Assembly: GCA_002690445.1 (NCBI GenBank) | Contig: NZER01000229.1 | Location: 1-8,613, forward strand | Source of the DNA: Candidatus Pacearchaeota archaeon | GTDB taxonomy: Archaea > Nanoarchaeota > Nanoarchaeia > Pacearchaeales > GW2011-AR1 | Direction of reading: 5' to 3' | Length of the DNA stretch: 8,613 nt | Shown: in pieces, positions 1 through 5,220 of the stretch | Numbering within the stretch: the first letter of the stretch is position 1 | Layout: the number at the start of each line of letters is the position of its first letter | The notes under the pieces: model-generated | Databases searched by the model: none | The model's input: only the letters and a program-made list of their open reading frames with translations | What the model was told of the DNA's origin: nothing | Translations under genes and position numbers: made by a program

Positions 1-81
1 AACAACACATTTATCGTAGTACTCTTCAGATAAGAATAACAACTCGCCACCCCACTCATCCGATAATTCATCTCTATTCAT
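1..81 (-). CDS. Partial hypothetical phage protein, N-terminus only
   Basis: The frame opens with ATG at 81 and stays open to the left edge, giving 27 residues that begin MNRDELSDEWGGELLFLSEE; the rest lies outside the window. The peptide is acidic, with a DEL...W.GELLFL...YY pattern. It reminds me of the N-termini of small acidic phage proteins of unknown function, but that is only an impression. An AAAGGA Shine-Dalgarno-like sequence lies about 12 bases upstream of the ATG, which is rather far. The 45 bases separating it from the preceding gene hold nothing else I can identify. It continues the same minus-strand gene row. Confidence 0.55.
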   Translation of the reverse strand, partial: MNRDELSDEWGGELLFLSEEYYDKCVV

Positions 82-126
82 AAAACATCTAAATCCTTTG
101 ACGGGTTACTTGGTAGCAATCCTTGG

Positions 127-504
127 TTATCCACTGGTCGCCCCCTTCCACCTATCACCAGCGGCTTGGGCGTTTTCAGCGACCGTAGGCTTTACTATAA
201 TGTAACGGTTCTCAACCAGCCAACGCCTAGCACGGCTTATAAGGTCAGGGTTAGTGGCTCGTTTTACATACCACTCCTCAAACTCGCCCAGGTTGGCATG
301 ATATAGGTTAAGGTTTTCTATGCCCTCCCAAAACATTAAGGTAAGCCGCTTGTCCAGTTCAGTCATAGTATTGTAGTCAGGGGCTTTGGTTACATTAAGC
401 ATGCGGCACAGGTTTTGTGCGACTTCCTTTAATGGGCCTGGGCATTCGTCAATAACCAAGTCACCCAGCATGTCGTATTTTAGCTTCTGGTCGTTTAATC
501 TCAT
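127..504 (-). CDS. Hypothetical phage protein (125 aa)
   Basis: A complete 125-residue frame with ATG start at 504, preceded by GGGAGGCCGTAAA, a good ribosome binding site that lies inside the end of the upstream gene. The upstream stop codon ends one base before this ATG, so the two are probably translationally coupled. I do not recognise the family. The sequence is soluble and mixed in charge: an acidic N-terminal third with Cys21 and Cys33, a central aromatic stretch (FWEGIENLNLYHANLGEFEEWY, quoted only as its core GEFEEWY), and a basic arginine-rich segment near residues 90-100. No membrane segment or signal peptide is seen. Its place just after helicase-loader and replication genes suggests an early function, which is inference only. 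Confidence 0.8.
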   Translation of the reverse strand: MRLNDQKLKYDMLGDLVIDECPGPLKEVAQNLCRMLNVTKAPDYNTMTELDKRLTLMFWEGIENLNLYHANLGEFEEWYVKRATNPDLISRARRWLVENRYIIVKPTVAENAQAAGDRWKGATSG

Positions 505-505
505 T

Positions 506-874
506 TTACGGCCTCCCTAGTTGCTTATCCAACGTTGGCTTAAATTGGTTGTGCCCTGGGGTGATAAGGCCGCCCGCCGTTTGCTGGGCTTGTAGCTTAA
601 TGTTAATCTGTGCCCAAACATAGAAAGCCAGCCATTCACCATGCTGGGGGCACAGGGGGATGCCGCCCAGGTTGGCCACGTGCTGGGGTGTGCCCACCGT
701 TACGCCCACGGCTGGTGGTGGCACTAGAATAGATGTAGTGCATGGCGGGTACACGCACTTAATCGGCACCATATTGGCGGCCTTCTCAGGCCCCACCACG
801 GCTATCTTGCTTCGCTTCCCGTCACGGGACGGCCCCTCTTTCTCGGCTCTTTCCCTATTCTTTGCCTTGCTCAC
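506..874 (-). CDS. Hypothetical Cys/His protein, possible zinc binder (122 aa), GTG start
   Basis: The start is GTG at 874, supported by AAAGGAGGTGACAA directly upstream; no nearby ATG fits better. The first 25 residues are highly charged and lysine/arginine-rich (MSKAKNRERAEKEGPSRDGK) and probably disordered or nucleic-acid binding. After that come CVYPPC (Cys40, Cys45) and LCPQHGEW (Cys75, His78), four potential metal ligands that would suit a small zinc fold. A proline/valine/threonine-rich stretch lies between the two pairs. The C-terminal 35 residues are polar. I recognise no family. It sits one base upstream of the 125-residue gene and is part of the same transcription unit. Metal binding is inferred from the spacing of the residues. 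Confidence 0.75.
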   Translation of the reverse strand: MSKAKNRERAEKEGPSRDGKRSKIAVVGPEKAANMVPIKCVYPPCTTSILVPPPAVGVTVGTPQHVANLGGIPLCPQHGEWLAFYVWAQINIKLQAQQTAGGLITPGHNQFKPTLDKQLGRP

Positions 875-905
875 TTGTCACCTCCTTTTGCTATCCTCCT
901 GCTAT

Positions 906-983
906 TTAGTTCACGTACGTTTGCTTATACATCTTGGCGGGGTCAAGCCCTAGCGGCATGCGTTCCTGTTTAATCCTCGGCAT
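906..983 (-). CDS. Micro-ORF, 25 aa, in the gap after the DnaC-like gene
   Basis: ATG at 983 opens a 25-codon frame beginning MPRIKQERMPLGLDPAKM and ending in TAA at 906-908. It is preceded by AAAGGAGGGAACCA, the same strong ribosome binding site used by confirmed neighbours such as the DUF4373 gene. The start overlaps the last 14 bases of the DnaC-like gene, and the next gene has its own separate Shine-Dalgarno after this stop, so the frame exactly fills an otherwise empty gap. The peptide is basic and has no recognisable domain. It could be a true micro-protein, or a translated leader that keeps ribosomes coupled between the two larger genes. Length alone would make most annotation tools skip it. 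Confidence 0.5.
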   Translation of the reverse strand: MPRIKQERMPLGLDPAKMYKQTYVN

Positions 984-1608
984 TGGTTCCCTCCTTTCGC
1001 ATCTTGGCCTTTACTTCTCGGTAGTCGGGCCCCTCAAGCATAACGGTTACACCTTCTTTTATGCGGCTTCTGATGCGGGGCTGTAATTGCCCAGGGGCCA
1101 GGTTAGTGGTGAAAACTGTGGGCTTTAGCTCAAGCCACCGATGGTTAATCAGCGTGTCCAGCTTGTCTACCGCCCACTCAGTGGATTTCTCTACACCCAG
1201 GTCGTCAAGTATGAGTAGGTTAACGCCTTTGCATTTCTCAAACTCACCTGGCAACACAACGCCGTAGTCACTCTTTGGCGGCCTGTCATATTCGGCCCGC
1301 ATGGCATCCAGCAATTCACTGACTTGCCAATACTTAACGGTTCCCATTCCCAGGCCCAGCCATTCCCAGCCGATGCCCAGGGCCAGGTGCGTTTTCCCTC
1401 GGCCTGGCTCACCCACAAAGGTAATAAAATGGTGCTCACGCTTGGCTACAAAGGCCAGGGCGGCATTGTAGGCGGCCTGGGTGCCCTTGCCTGGTAGAAA
1501 GGTCATTAGCACAAGCGTGCTACCTGTTGTGGCCAGGGGCATGCCGCTGTATTTCGCCAAGCGGTCAAACATGTCGTTTCGTTCGGCAATATCCGCTTCG
1601 GTGGTCAT
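970..1608 (-). CDS. DnaC-like AAA+ replicative helicase loader
   Basis: An AAA+ ATPase of the DnaC/IstB/phage helicase-loader type, expected to load the replicative DNA helicase at the phage origin using ATP. Visible motifs (212-residue numbering): Walker A GEPGRGKT at 66-73, Walker B LLILDD at 131-136, sensor-1 TTN at 167-169, and arginines in RIRSRI near 178-182 that fit the arginine-finger/sensor region. The N-terminal 60 residues are short, so any helicase-binding domain is small. I chose ATG at 1608 because it forms an ATGA overlap with the stop of the DUF4373 gene and lies ten bases after GGAGG. The ATG at 1617 lies immediately after the same Shine-Dalgarno and is unlikely. The partnership with the overlapping upstream replication protein is typical of phage initiation modules. 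No DnaB-type helicase is seen in the window. Confidence 0.9.
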   Translation of the reverse strand: MTTEADIAERNDMFDRLAKYSGMPLATTGSTLVLMTFLPGKGTQAAYNAALAFVAKREHHFITFVGEPGRGKTHLALGIGWEWLGLGMGTVKYWQVSELLDAMRAEYDRPPKSDYGVVLPGEFEKCKGVNLLILDDLGVEKSTEWAVDKLDTLINHRWLELKPTVFTTNLAPGQLQPRIRSRIKEGVTVMLEGPDYREVKAKMRKEGTNAED

Positions 1609-2312
1609 TGCTTCCATCCCTCCTTGAGTTCTTTAGCCGTTGGTAACGGTTGCACCTTTGGCGGGTGAATATCCAGTTCCTTCTTACACCAGTTATTGAG
1701 GGCCCGCTTGGCATCCCTCATGGGCTTGTTGTGGTCAGCATACCAGCTTTGGCAATCGGCCCACAATTCAGCTACCTTCAACCCTGGGTACCTGTTCGTT
1801 TGTAAGTCCTTAATGTAAGCCTGGAACTCAACGCCGCCGCTTCTACTTTCCTTTACTTTACTTTCCTTTACTTTACTTTGAGGATTACGGGCACCTTTAT
1901 CGGCGTTTGCGACACCAGAAACAGCGTTTCCGCTACCAGATACGGGCTTGTCAGGCACGGTGGCATCAAACCGTTTTTTATACATGCTGGCCAGGTTGTC
2001 AACCAGGTGTTGGCACCATATCCCCTTGTCTTCCCACAATTCCTGGTCAATGGCCCCCAGCGATGCCAGCGTATCCAACACCGATAACGCCGTTTCCGTA
2101 TCCGTAAACCCTGTTTTAGCTGTCAGAAACGCCGTTTCCTCTACCGTATTGCAATAGTAGCAATGCCCTGGGGTGATGCACAATAGCTCTAATAGCTTGA
2201 ACCAAAACGCATAACCTGGCACGCCAAACTTACTTTCAATTATATACATGGTCTTGCCATGCACGGCCATGTGCGGGAAGTAGTCGGCCGTTTGCTTTCG
2301 CTGTCTTGGCAT
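1605..2312 (-). CDS. DUF4373 (Lin1244/Lin1753-type) phage replication protein
   Basis: The N-terminal domain (about residues 9-115 of 235) carries the pattern typical of DUF4373 proteins: ADYFPH, GKTMYIIESKFG, PGYAFWFKLLELL, then a helical segment with TLASLGAIDQELW and a final NLASMYKKR. These proteins are usual phage replication-initiation partners of DnaC-like loaders and resemble DnaD/winged-helix organisers in role. A Ser/Gly/Lys-rich linker (118-160) contains the repeat KVKESKVKES. A C-terminal helical domain (FQAYIKDLQTNRYPGLKV...NWCKKELDIH) follows. I chose ATG at 2312 because AAAGGAGGGAAC lies directly before it; extending to the ATG at 2369 would add 19 low-complexity residues without a ribosome binding site. 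The stop overlaps the start of the loader gene by four bases. The direct role in origin binding is inferred from family and context. Confidence 0.85.
   Translation of the reverse strand: MPRQRKQTADYFPHMAVHGKTMYIIESKFGVPGYAFWFKLLELLCITPGHCYYCNTVEETAFLTAKTGFTDTETALSVLDTLASLGAIDQELWEDKGIWCQHLVDNLASMYKKRFDATVPDKPVSGSGNAVSGVANADKGARNPQSKVKESKVKESRSGGVEFQAYIKDLQTNRYPGLKVAELWADCQSWYADHNKPMRDAKRALNNWCKKELDIHPPKVQPLPTAKELKEGWKQ
1846..1879 (-). repeat. Tandem 15-bp repeat encoding KVKES-KVKES
   Basis: The plus strand reads ctttcctttacttta twice in a row (1846-1860 and 1861-1875), followed by a partial unit. On the coding strand this is a purine-only run of AAAG/TAAAG units that translates to KVKESKVKES inside the linker of the DUF4373 protein. 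Because the unit is 15 bases, gain or loss of copies keeps the reading frame. Similar KVKES runs are familiar to me from other DUF4373-type phage proteins, which suggests a recurrent slippage-prone linker. The copies are identical over the full unit. Confidence 0.85.
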
Positions 2313-2335
2313 GTTCCCTCCTTTCGTAACGGTTT

Positions 2336-2415
2336 CGCTTGGCGGGGCGGGTGAGCTAGTAGCCACCATAACAGAAGTGTAGCGAGCACCCCTTTTACCG
2401 ACACCCCGCCAAACG
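2336..2415 (-). repeat. Long-range inverted repeat between the RDF-like and DUF4373 genes
   Basis: The 109-base gap 2313-2421 carries cgcttggcgggg (2336-2347) and its complement ccccgccaaacg (2404-2415). These form a continuous 12-base-pair stem with one position that is a G-U pair in the minus-strand RNA. The loop is 56 bases and can form a further GGGTG/CACCC pairing. The stem lies between the upstream stop codon and the strong ribosome binding site of the replication protein. A GC-rich stem here could act as an mRNA structure or a DNA structure near a replication gene; the sequence does not decide. It resembles the layout of the stem-loop elements further right. There is no U-tract, so it is not a classic terminator. 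Confidence 0.6.
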
Positions 2416-2421
2416 CATTCG

Positions 2422-3708
2422 TCACCAGCCTTGTATTTCCTTTACTTCCGCATAGGCTTCGGCAACAATGGCCGATTGCTTCATGGTTTCGGCCGTGTAG
2501 TTGCTAAAGGTCTTGTAAAACCAGGTGGGTCCGAACTTCTTGCCGTGCCCTTGCAACCAGGTAAAGAACTCACCCACGGACTTCGGGGCATCAGGCTCGG
2601 GTGGCTTTGCTGGTGGTGGGTTAATCCCTATGTTACGCCAGCGGCCGCCCTGGGCCACCTGTTCCCATACCAATATCTCGTTGGTTTCAATTACCTGTAG
2701 CCGCATGCCTGGCTTCCCATCGGGTAAGCTGTCGGCCTGGGCAATCATGGTAATGGCATTCTCCTCACCATCGGTTGCCGTAGGCTCTGTGGTCGCCTGT
2801 GGTTCGGCTGTTTTGGCCGCTTCACTGGCGGCACGGTCGGCGTTAGGCGTTGAACCATCTGGCCATAGGTCGGCGGTATCTTTAGCGGCTTGGTCTAGGT
2901 CGGCCACAGGCGTTTCGGGTGGAAAGTCAACGAACGGTGCGGTATCGCCCGCCTCGGGCAATTCCAGCTTGTCGCCGTCCTCGTATATTTCGCCAGCCAT
3001 CCCTTGCACCAGGGCCAGCGGGGCCATGCGGCTCTTGCGGAACGCTTCTATCATCTTGTCCTCACTCCGTATGTTGAGCACCCGCACCGTTTTCTTTTTG
3101 CCATCGTCAGGGTTGGTGACCTCTTTGGGTTCCAGGGCCAGCACCAGCGGCACCATGCTGACACGGTCGTATATTTGCCGCACCAGGTCAAGGGCGTTAT
3201 TCACGTTCAAGATGCTGTTAGTGCTTCCCGTGTCAATCTGCCACACCCCGAACCCGCTAACCTCTGGCAATAGGAATTGTAGGTTCATTACCTCACCGCA
3301 CCCACGCTTCCCGTAGTCGGGGCAATCCCGCCCCTGGCATGCCGTTTCCTTGTTGGCCACCTCTTTGCTATCCCTGTTAGCCAGGGCCCCCGTGGTGGTG
3401 TCAACCATGCGTGTGGCCGTTTCGCCGTCACCCTTGCATACCAAGCCACGGCTTCGGCTGTATAGGCGGTAGAACTGGCTGGCAAACGCTTCGGGGTCGT
3501 CAAGTGGGAATACTACCCGTAATTCCTTTGGCTGTTCGCCGTAGGTTTTTACCAGTTCGTCATATTGCGGGTGGGTGGGGTCAAACACAAAGTAGTCAAC
3601 GGCTTTAGGGTATTCGGCCTTGCCTTCGGGCTTAACCTTTACCCCCAGGTGTATCTTGCCTATCCTGGGTAGGCGGCGGCGTTCTGTCAATCCTTTAATT
3701 GGGCTCAT
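2422..3708 (-). CDS. Gp3-like (recombination directionality factor-like) phage protein
   Basis: The first 240 of 428 residues match the phage family often annotated 'recombination directionality factor-like' or 'hydrolase or metal-binding protein'. Features are MSPIKGLTERRRLPRIGKIHLG at the start (core LPRIGKI), a VDYFVF strand, FPLDDPEAFASQFYRLYSRSRGLVCKGDGE (core YSRSRGLVCKGDGETATR), and a conserved block MNLQFLLPEVSGFGVWQID. Cys91, Cys124, Cys129 and Cys137 could bind zinc. An Ala/Thr/Pro/Asp-rich, probably disordered linker covers about 250-320, followed by a short C-terminal region with VWEQVAQGGRWRN and FFTWLQGHGKKFGPTWFYK. phiC31 Gp3, the family's name-giver, switches a serine integrase to excision, but no integrase is in this window and many relatives have no proven role. 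The start at 3708 overlaps the previous gene by 14 bases and has only a weak GGCGGTG site, suggesting coupling. Confidence 0.85.
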   Translation of the reverse strand: MSPIKGLTERRRLPRIGKIHLGVKVKPEGKAEYPKAVDYFVFDPTHPQYDELVKTYGEQPKELRVVFPLDDPEAFASQFYRLYSRSRGLVCKGDGETATRMVDTTTGALANRDSKEVANKETACQGRDCPDYGKRGCGEVMNLQFLLPEVSGFGVWQIDTGSTNSILNVNNALDLVRQIYDRVSMVPLVLALEPKEVTNPDDGKKKTVRVLNIRSEDKMIEAFRKSRMAPLALVQGMAGEIYEDGDKLELPEAGDTAPFVDFPPETPVADLDQAAKDTADLWPDGSTPNADRAASEAAKTAEPQATTEPTATDGEENAITMIAQADSLPDGKPGMRLQVIETNEILVWEQVAQGGRWRNIGINPPPAKPPEPDAPKSVGEFFTWLQGHGKKFGPTWFYKTFSNYTAETMKQSAIVAEAYAEVKEIQGW

Positions 3709-4198
3709 CAGTCACCGCCTTTGGAACCGTGGCCAGCCCTATAATGTAGGCGGGGGCCAGGTCGGTTCGCACCTCTATGCGTTCCAGGGTGGTATCGTCA
3801 ATTAGCCCACCCTTAACCAGGCCGTGTATCTTGGCCTGGTCAACGGTTTCTACAATAACCGCTTCGGCAAACTGTGGCATCGTTTCCCGCACCATCCCAG
3901 GGTTGTAGGTTACACTTTGGCGGCCTTGCTTGAGGGCATAAAGCCCTTCGGGAATGTCCTGTAAGCTACCGCATTTCTCAATGCCTGTCTTGACATTGGC
4001 GTGGGCCGCTTCCATTGAAGCTTCGGCCCGCCGCATGGCTTGGAACGTGGGCATATCAATAATAGCGGCTTCGTGGGCTTCTCTGGCGGCATTGGCTTCG
4101 GCTTCGGCCTTCCCGTAGGCCAGTAGAAGGTCACGCACCTCAAGCGGGTTCTTGAGGTCAATGGCTGATTTGGTGTAATCTGTGCCAAACTTTGGCAT
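3695..4198 (-). CDS. Hypothetical phage protein with N-terminal coiled coil (167 aa)
   Basis: ATG at 4198 follows AAATAGGAGGGAAC, a strong ribosome binding site. Residues about 24-72 are rich in Ala, Glu and Arg with heptad-like spacing (AYGKAEAEANAAREAHEAA) and probably form a coiled coil. The C-terminal half holds QSVTYNPGMVRETMPQFAEA and AVIVETVDQAKIHGLVKGG (about 94-131), then a threonine/valine-rich end. The arrangement of a helical region followed by a Y(N/D)P...AEAVI..AVD..-like block is familiar from phage proteins encoded next to RDF-like genes, but I know of no function. No metal-binding or catalytic motif is apparent. Its stop lies within the RDF-like gene's start region, so the two are expected to be co-translated. 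Confidence 0.8.
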   Translation of the reverse strand: MPKFGTDYTKSAIDLKNPLEVRDLLLAYGKAEAEANAAREAHEAAIIDMPTFQAMRRAEASMEAAHANVKTGIEKCGSLQDIPEGLYALKQGRQSVTYNPGMVRETMPQFAEAVIVETVDQAKIHGLVKGGLIDDTTLERIEVRTDLAPAYIIGLATVPKAVTDEPN

Positions 4199-4216
4199 GT
4201 GTTCCCTCCTATTTTT

Positions 4217-4259
4217 TACTATCGGTATATACTATTGATAACAGTTACTACTATTACTT
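4217..4259. repeat. Three TACTAT-type direct repeats in an AT-rich gap
   Basis: The gap between the HTH-HNH gene and the 167-residue gene is strikingly AT-rich. On the plus strand it reads TACTATCGGTA (4217-4227), TACTATTGATA (4230-4240) and TACTATTACTT (4249-4259). The copies start 13 and then 19 bases apart. A small dyad TAACAGTTA lies between the second and third. They sit right upstream of the ribosome binding site at about 4203-4209. This could be an operator for a repressor such as the neighbouring HTH protein, but AT-rich low-complexity sequence is an alternative. Confidence 0.35.
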
Positions 4260-4569
4260 ATAGGCCACCTCCTTTGTGCACTTTGCCGTGGCACGTCAAG
4301 CACAGTAGTTCCATAGGCTTGGTGAAGTCGTCAATAGGCCCCGTGGGAACGCTGTGGTAGTGGCCATTGCGGCCCAGGTGCACGCCACAGTCCTGGCACT
4401 TGCCCCTGGCCAGGTCATAGGTAATTTGGCGTAGGGCGGGCCCAGGGCACAGCATTTCGTGAACCCATTGACGGCTTACGCCCATGTCTTTGGCTATGGC
4501 TGTAAAGGTCAAGCCCTTTAGCCATAAGCCCAAAGCCCGCTGTCGTAATTCTACGTTCTTTGTTAGCAT
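4258..4569 (-). CDS. Helix-turn-helix / HNH-like fusion protein (103 aa)
   Basis: Two parts are visible. Residues about 14-39 (LWLKGLTFTAIAKDMGVSRQWVHEML) form a helix-turn-helix of the resolvase/sigma-like type, core AIAKDMGVSRQWV. Residues 58-98 look like an HNH-type zinc/nuclease fold: Cys58-x2-Cys61, HYH at 70-72, then LCLTCHGKVH with Cys90, Cys93, His94 and His98. In ordinary HNH nucleases an asparagine lies shortly before the LCxxCH segment; here that stretch reads DDFTKPMELL, so the usual residue seems absent and catalysis is uncertain. It may be a homing-type endonuclease, a nicking enzyme, or a DNA-binding regulator built on the same scaffold. ATG at 4569 follows AAGGAGGTGACACC. The gene stands immediately behind the clearest promoter of the window. 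Confidence 0.8.
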   Translation of the reverse strand: MLTKNVELRQRALGLWLKGLTFTAIAKDMGVSRQWVHEMLCPGPALRQITYDLARGKCQDCGVHLGRNGHYHSVPTGPIDDFTKPMELLCLTCHGKVHKGGGL

Positions 4570-4591
4570 GGTGTCACCTCCTTATAAGCAT

Positions 4592-4621
4592 ACTATATCC
4601 TGGGTTCCTTGCGTTTGTCAA
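4592..4621 (-). promoter_or_regulatory. Sigma-70-type promoter upstream of the HTH-HNH gene
   Basis: On the minus strand TTGACA (4616-4621, perfect -35 consensus) is followed after 18 bases by TATAGT (4592-4597, five of six matches to TATAAT). Transcription would begin near 4585, just before AAGGAGG, giving a leader of only about 15-25 bases before ATG 4569. It would serve the HTH-HNH gene and probably the genes downstream through the RDF-like and replication genes. It falls in the 57-base gap after the methyltransferase stop, a sensible place. No other stretch in the window matches a promoter this well. Confidence 0.7.
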
Positions 4622-4626
4622 GTATA

Positions 4627-5145
4627 TCACAATAAATGGGGTTGCGTTTTTACTTCAACCTTTACTATTGTGTCGTTATGTATCCCGCCATGAGGCACTA
4701 ATAAAATGCGGGTAATCTCAAAGCCTAAAGTTTTACCAATTCCACCGCTATTCCAGCCAAAGCTAATTACCTTGCCGCCATTCTTAATCACTCTGGCAAT
4801 CTCTTTTTTAATATCAGTCCAGAAGTTTGGGCGGGTAGTTTCCTGCGTAACTGCTATCCCGACTGATTTATCTACCTCTGATAACTGCCTAACCGAATAA
4901 GGTGGGTCAAATAACATGCCACCAGCATAACCATCGGGAAATTGCCTTAAATAATCAAGAGCATCCATGTGGCTTTGGGCTTTTATATCAGCATTAAGGT
5001 CGTTAGTGCAATTAGCTGGACTGTATTCTCCACAGAACGGGTCAACCCATATTCCAGTTACCCATTCTTCTGTGAGTAAATCTTTGATAGGTTTAATGGT
5101 AAAAGTGTGCTTACTAGGCATTGCCCATATCCTGCTGAATATCAT
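4627..5145 (-). CDS. Phage DNA methyltransferase (DPPY-type, probably adenine N6)
   Basis: A compact 172-residue methyltransferase that transfers a methyl group from S-adenosylmethionine to DNA, probably adenine. VDPFCGEYS (34-42) fits the SAM-binding region, and LFDPPYS (78-84) is the DPPY catalytic motif. Further landmarks are TNDLNAD (47-53), VTQETTRPNFW (99-109), GGKVISFGWNS (123-133) and HGGIHNDTI (152-160). This combination is typical of a small phage/prophage methylase family without a separate target-recognition domain. No restriction enzyme is next to it, so an orphan role such as protection from host restriction or regulation is likely. ATG 5145 follows AAAGGAGGTTTTTA. GC content in the lines I counted is about 37-47%, well below the roughly 60% of the flanking DUF932 and RDF-like genes, hinting at separate acquisition. 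Confidence 0.88.
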   Translation of the reverse strand: MIFSRIWAMPSKHTFTIKPIKDLLTEEWVTGIWVDPFCGEYSPANCTNDLNADIKAQSHMDALDYLRQFPDGYAGGMLFDPPYSVRQLSEVDKSVGIAVTQETTRPNFWTDIKKEIARVIKNGGKVISFGWNSGGIGKTLGFEITRILLVPHGGIHNDTIVKVEVKTQPHLL

Positions 5146-5161
5146 TAAAAACCTCCTTTAA

Positions 5162-5220
5162 TAACACAACCACGGCTGGCGGCAAACACCATCGCTTGCC
5201 GCCAGGTAGTGGTGGGGTTA
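5162..5220 (-). repeat. Intergenic stem-loop element A
   Basis: The gap between the 41-residue gene and the methyltransferase folds into a perfect 10-base-pair hairpin, ctggcggcaa (5176-5185) with ttgccgccag (5196-5205), loop ten bases. Outside it, accac (5169-5173) pairs with gtggt (5209-5213), and taac (5162-5165) pairs with gtta (5217-5220); the last contains the upstream stop codon. The minus-strand arm TAACCCCACCACTACC is nearly the same as in element B. The ribosome binding site of the methyltransferase follows immediately. There is no U-tract, so an mRNA structural or regulatory element is more likely than a classic terminator. Confidence 0.65.

Noticed and set aside
127..135. TTATCCACT, one mismatch from the DnaA box TTATCCACA
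   Set aside because: It is a single copy overlapping a stop codon, with no companions or AT-rich unwinding region nearby; chance is likely.
1609..1617. Upstream ATG for the DnaC-like gene at 1617
   Set aside because: It lies directly after the Shine-Dalgarno without a spacer, while ATG 1608 has proper spacing and an ATGA overlap.
2313..2369. Nineteen-residue N-terminal extension of the DUF4373 protein
   Set aside because: The internal ATG at 2312 has an excellent ribosome binding site and the domain begins right after it; the extension is low-complexity and lacks a site.
2525..3316. A 263-codon open frame on the plus strand, opposite the RDF-like gene
   Set aside because: It is antisense to a clearly recognised protein, has a serine/alanine/leucine-rich composition typical of mirrored coding sequence, no ribosome binding site and no family resemblance.
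3910..4188. A 92-codon frame inside the 167-residue gene on the same strand
   Set aside because: It is a shifted-frame shadow, rich in Pro/Lys/Arg, without a ribosome binding site.
4235..4262. Plus-strand promoter-like TTGATA-18-TATAGG
   Set aside because: It would read against every gene in the window, the -10 is weak and the region is AT-rich, so such matches are expected.
5162..5220. Intrinsic terminator at element A
   Set aside because: The hairpin is strong but no U-tract follows; the next bases are the ribosome binding site of the methyltransferase.
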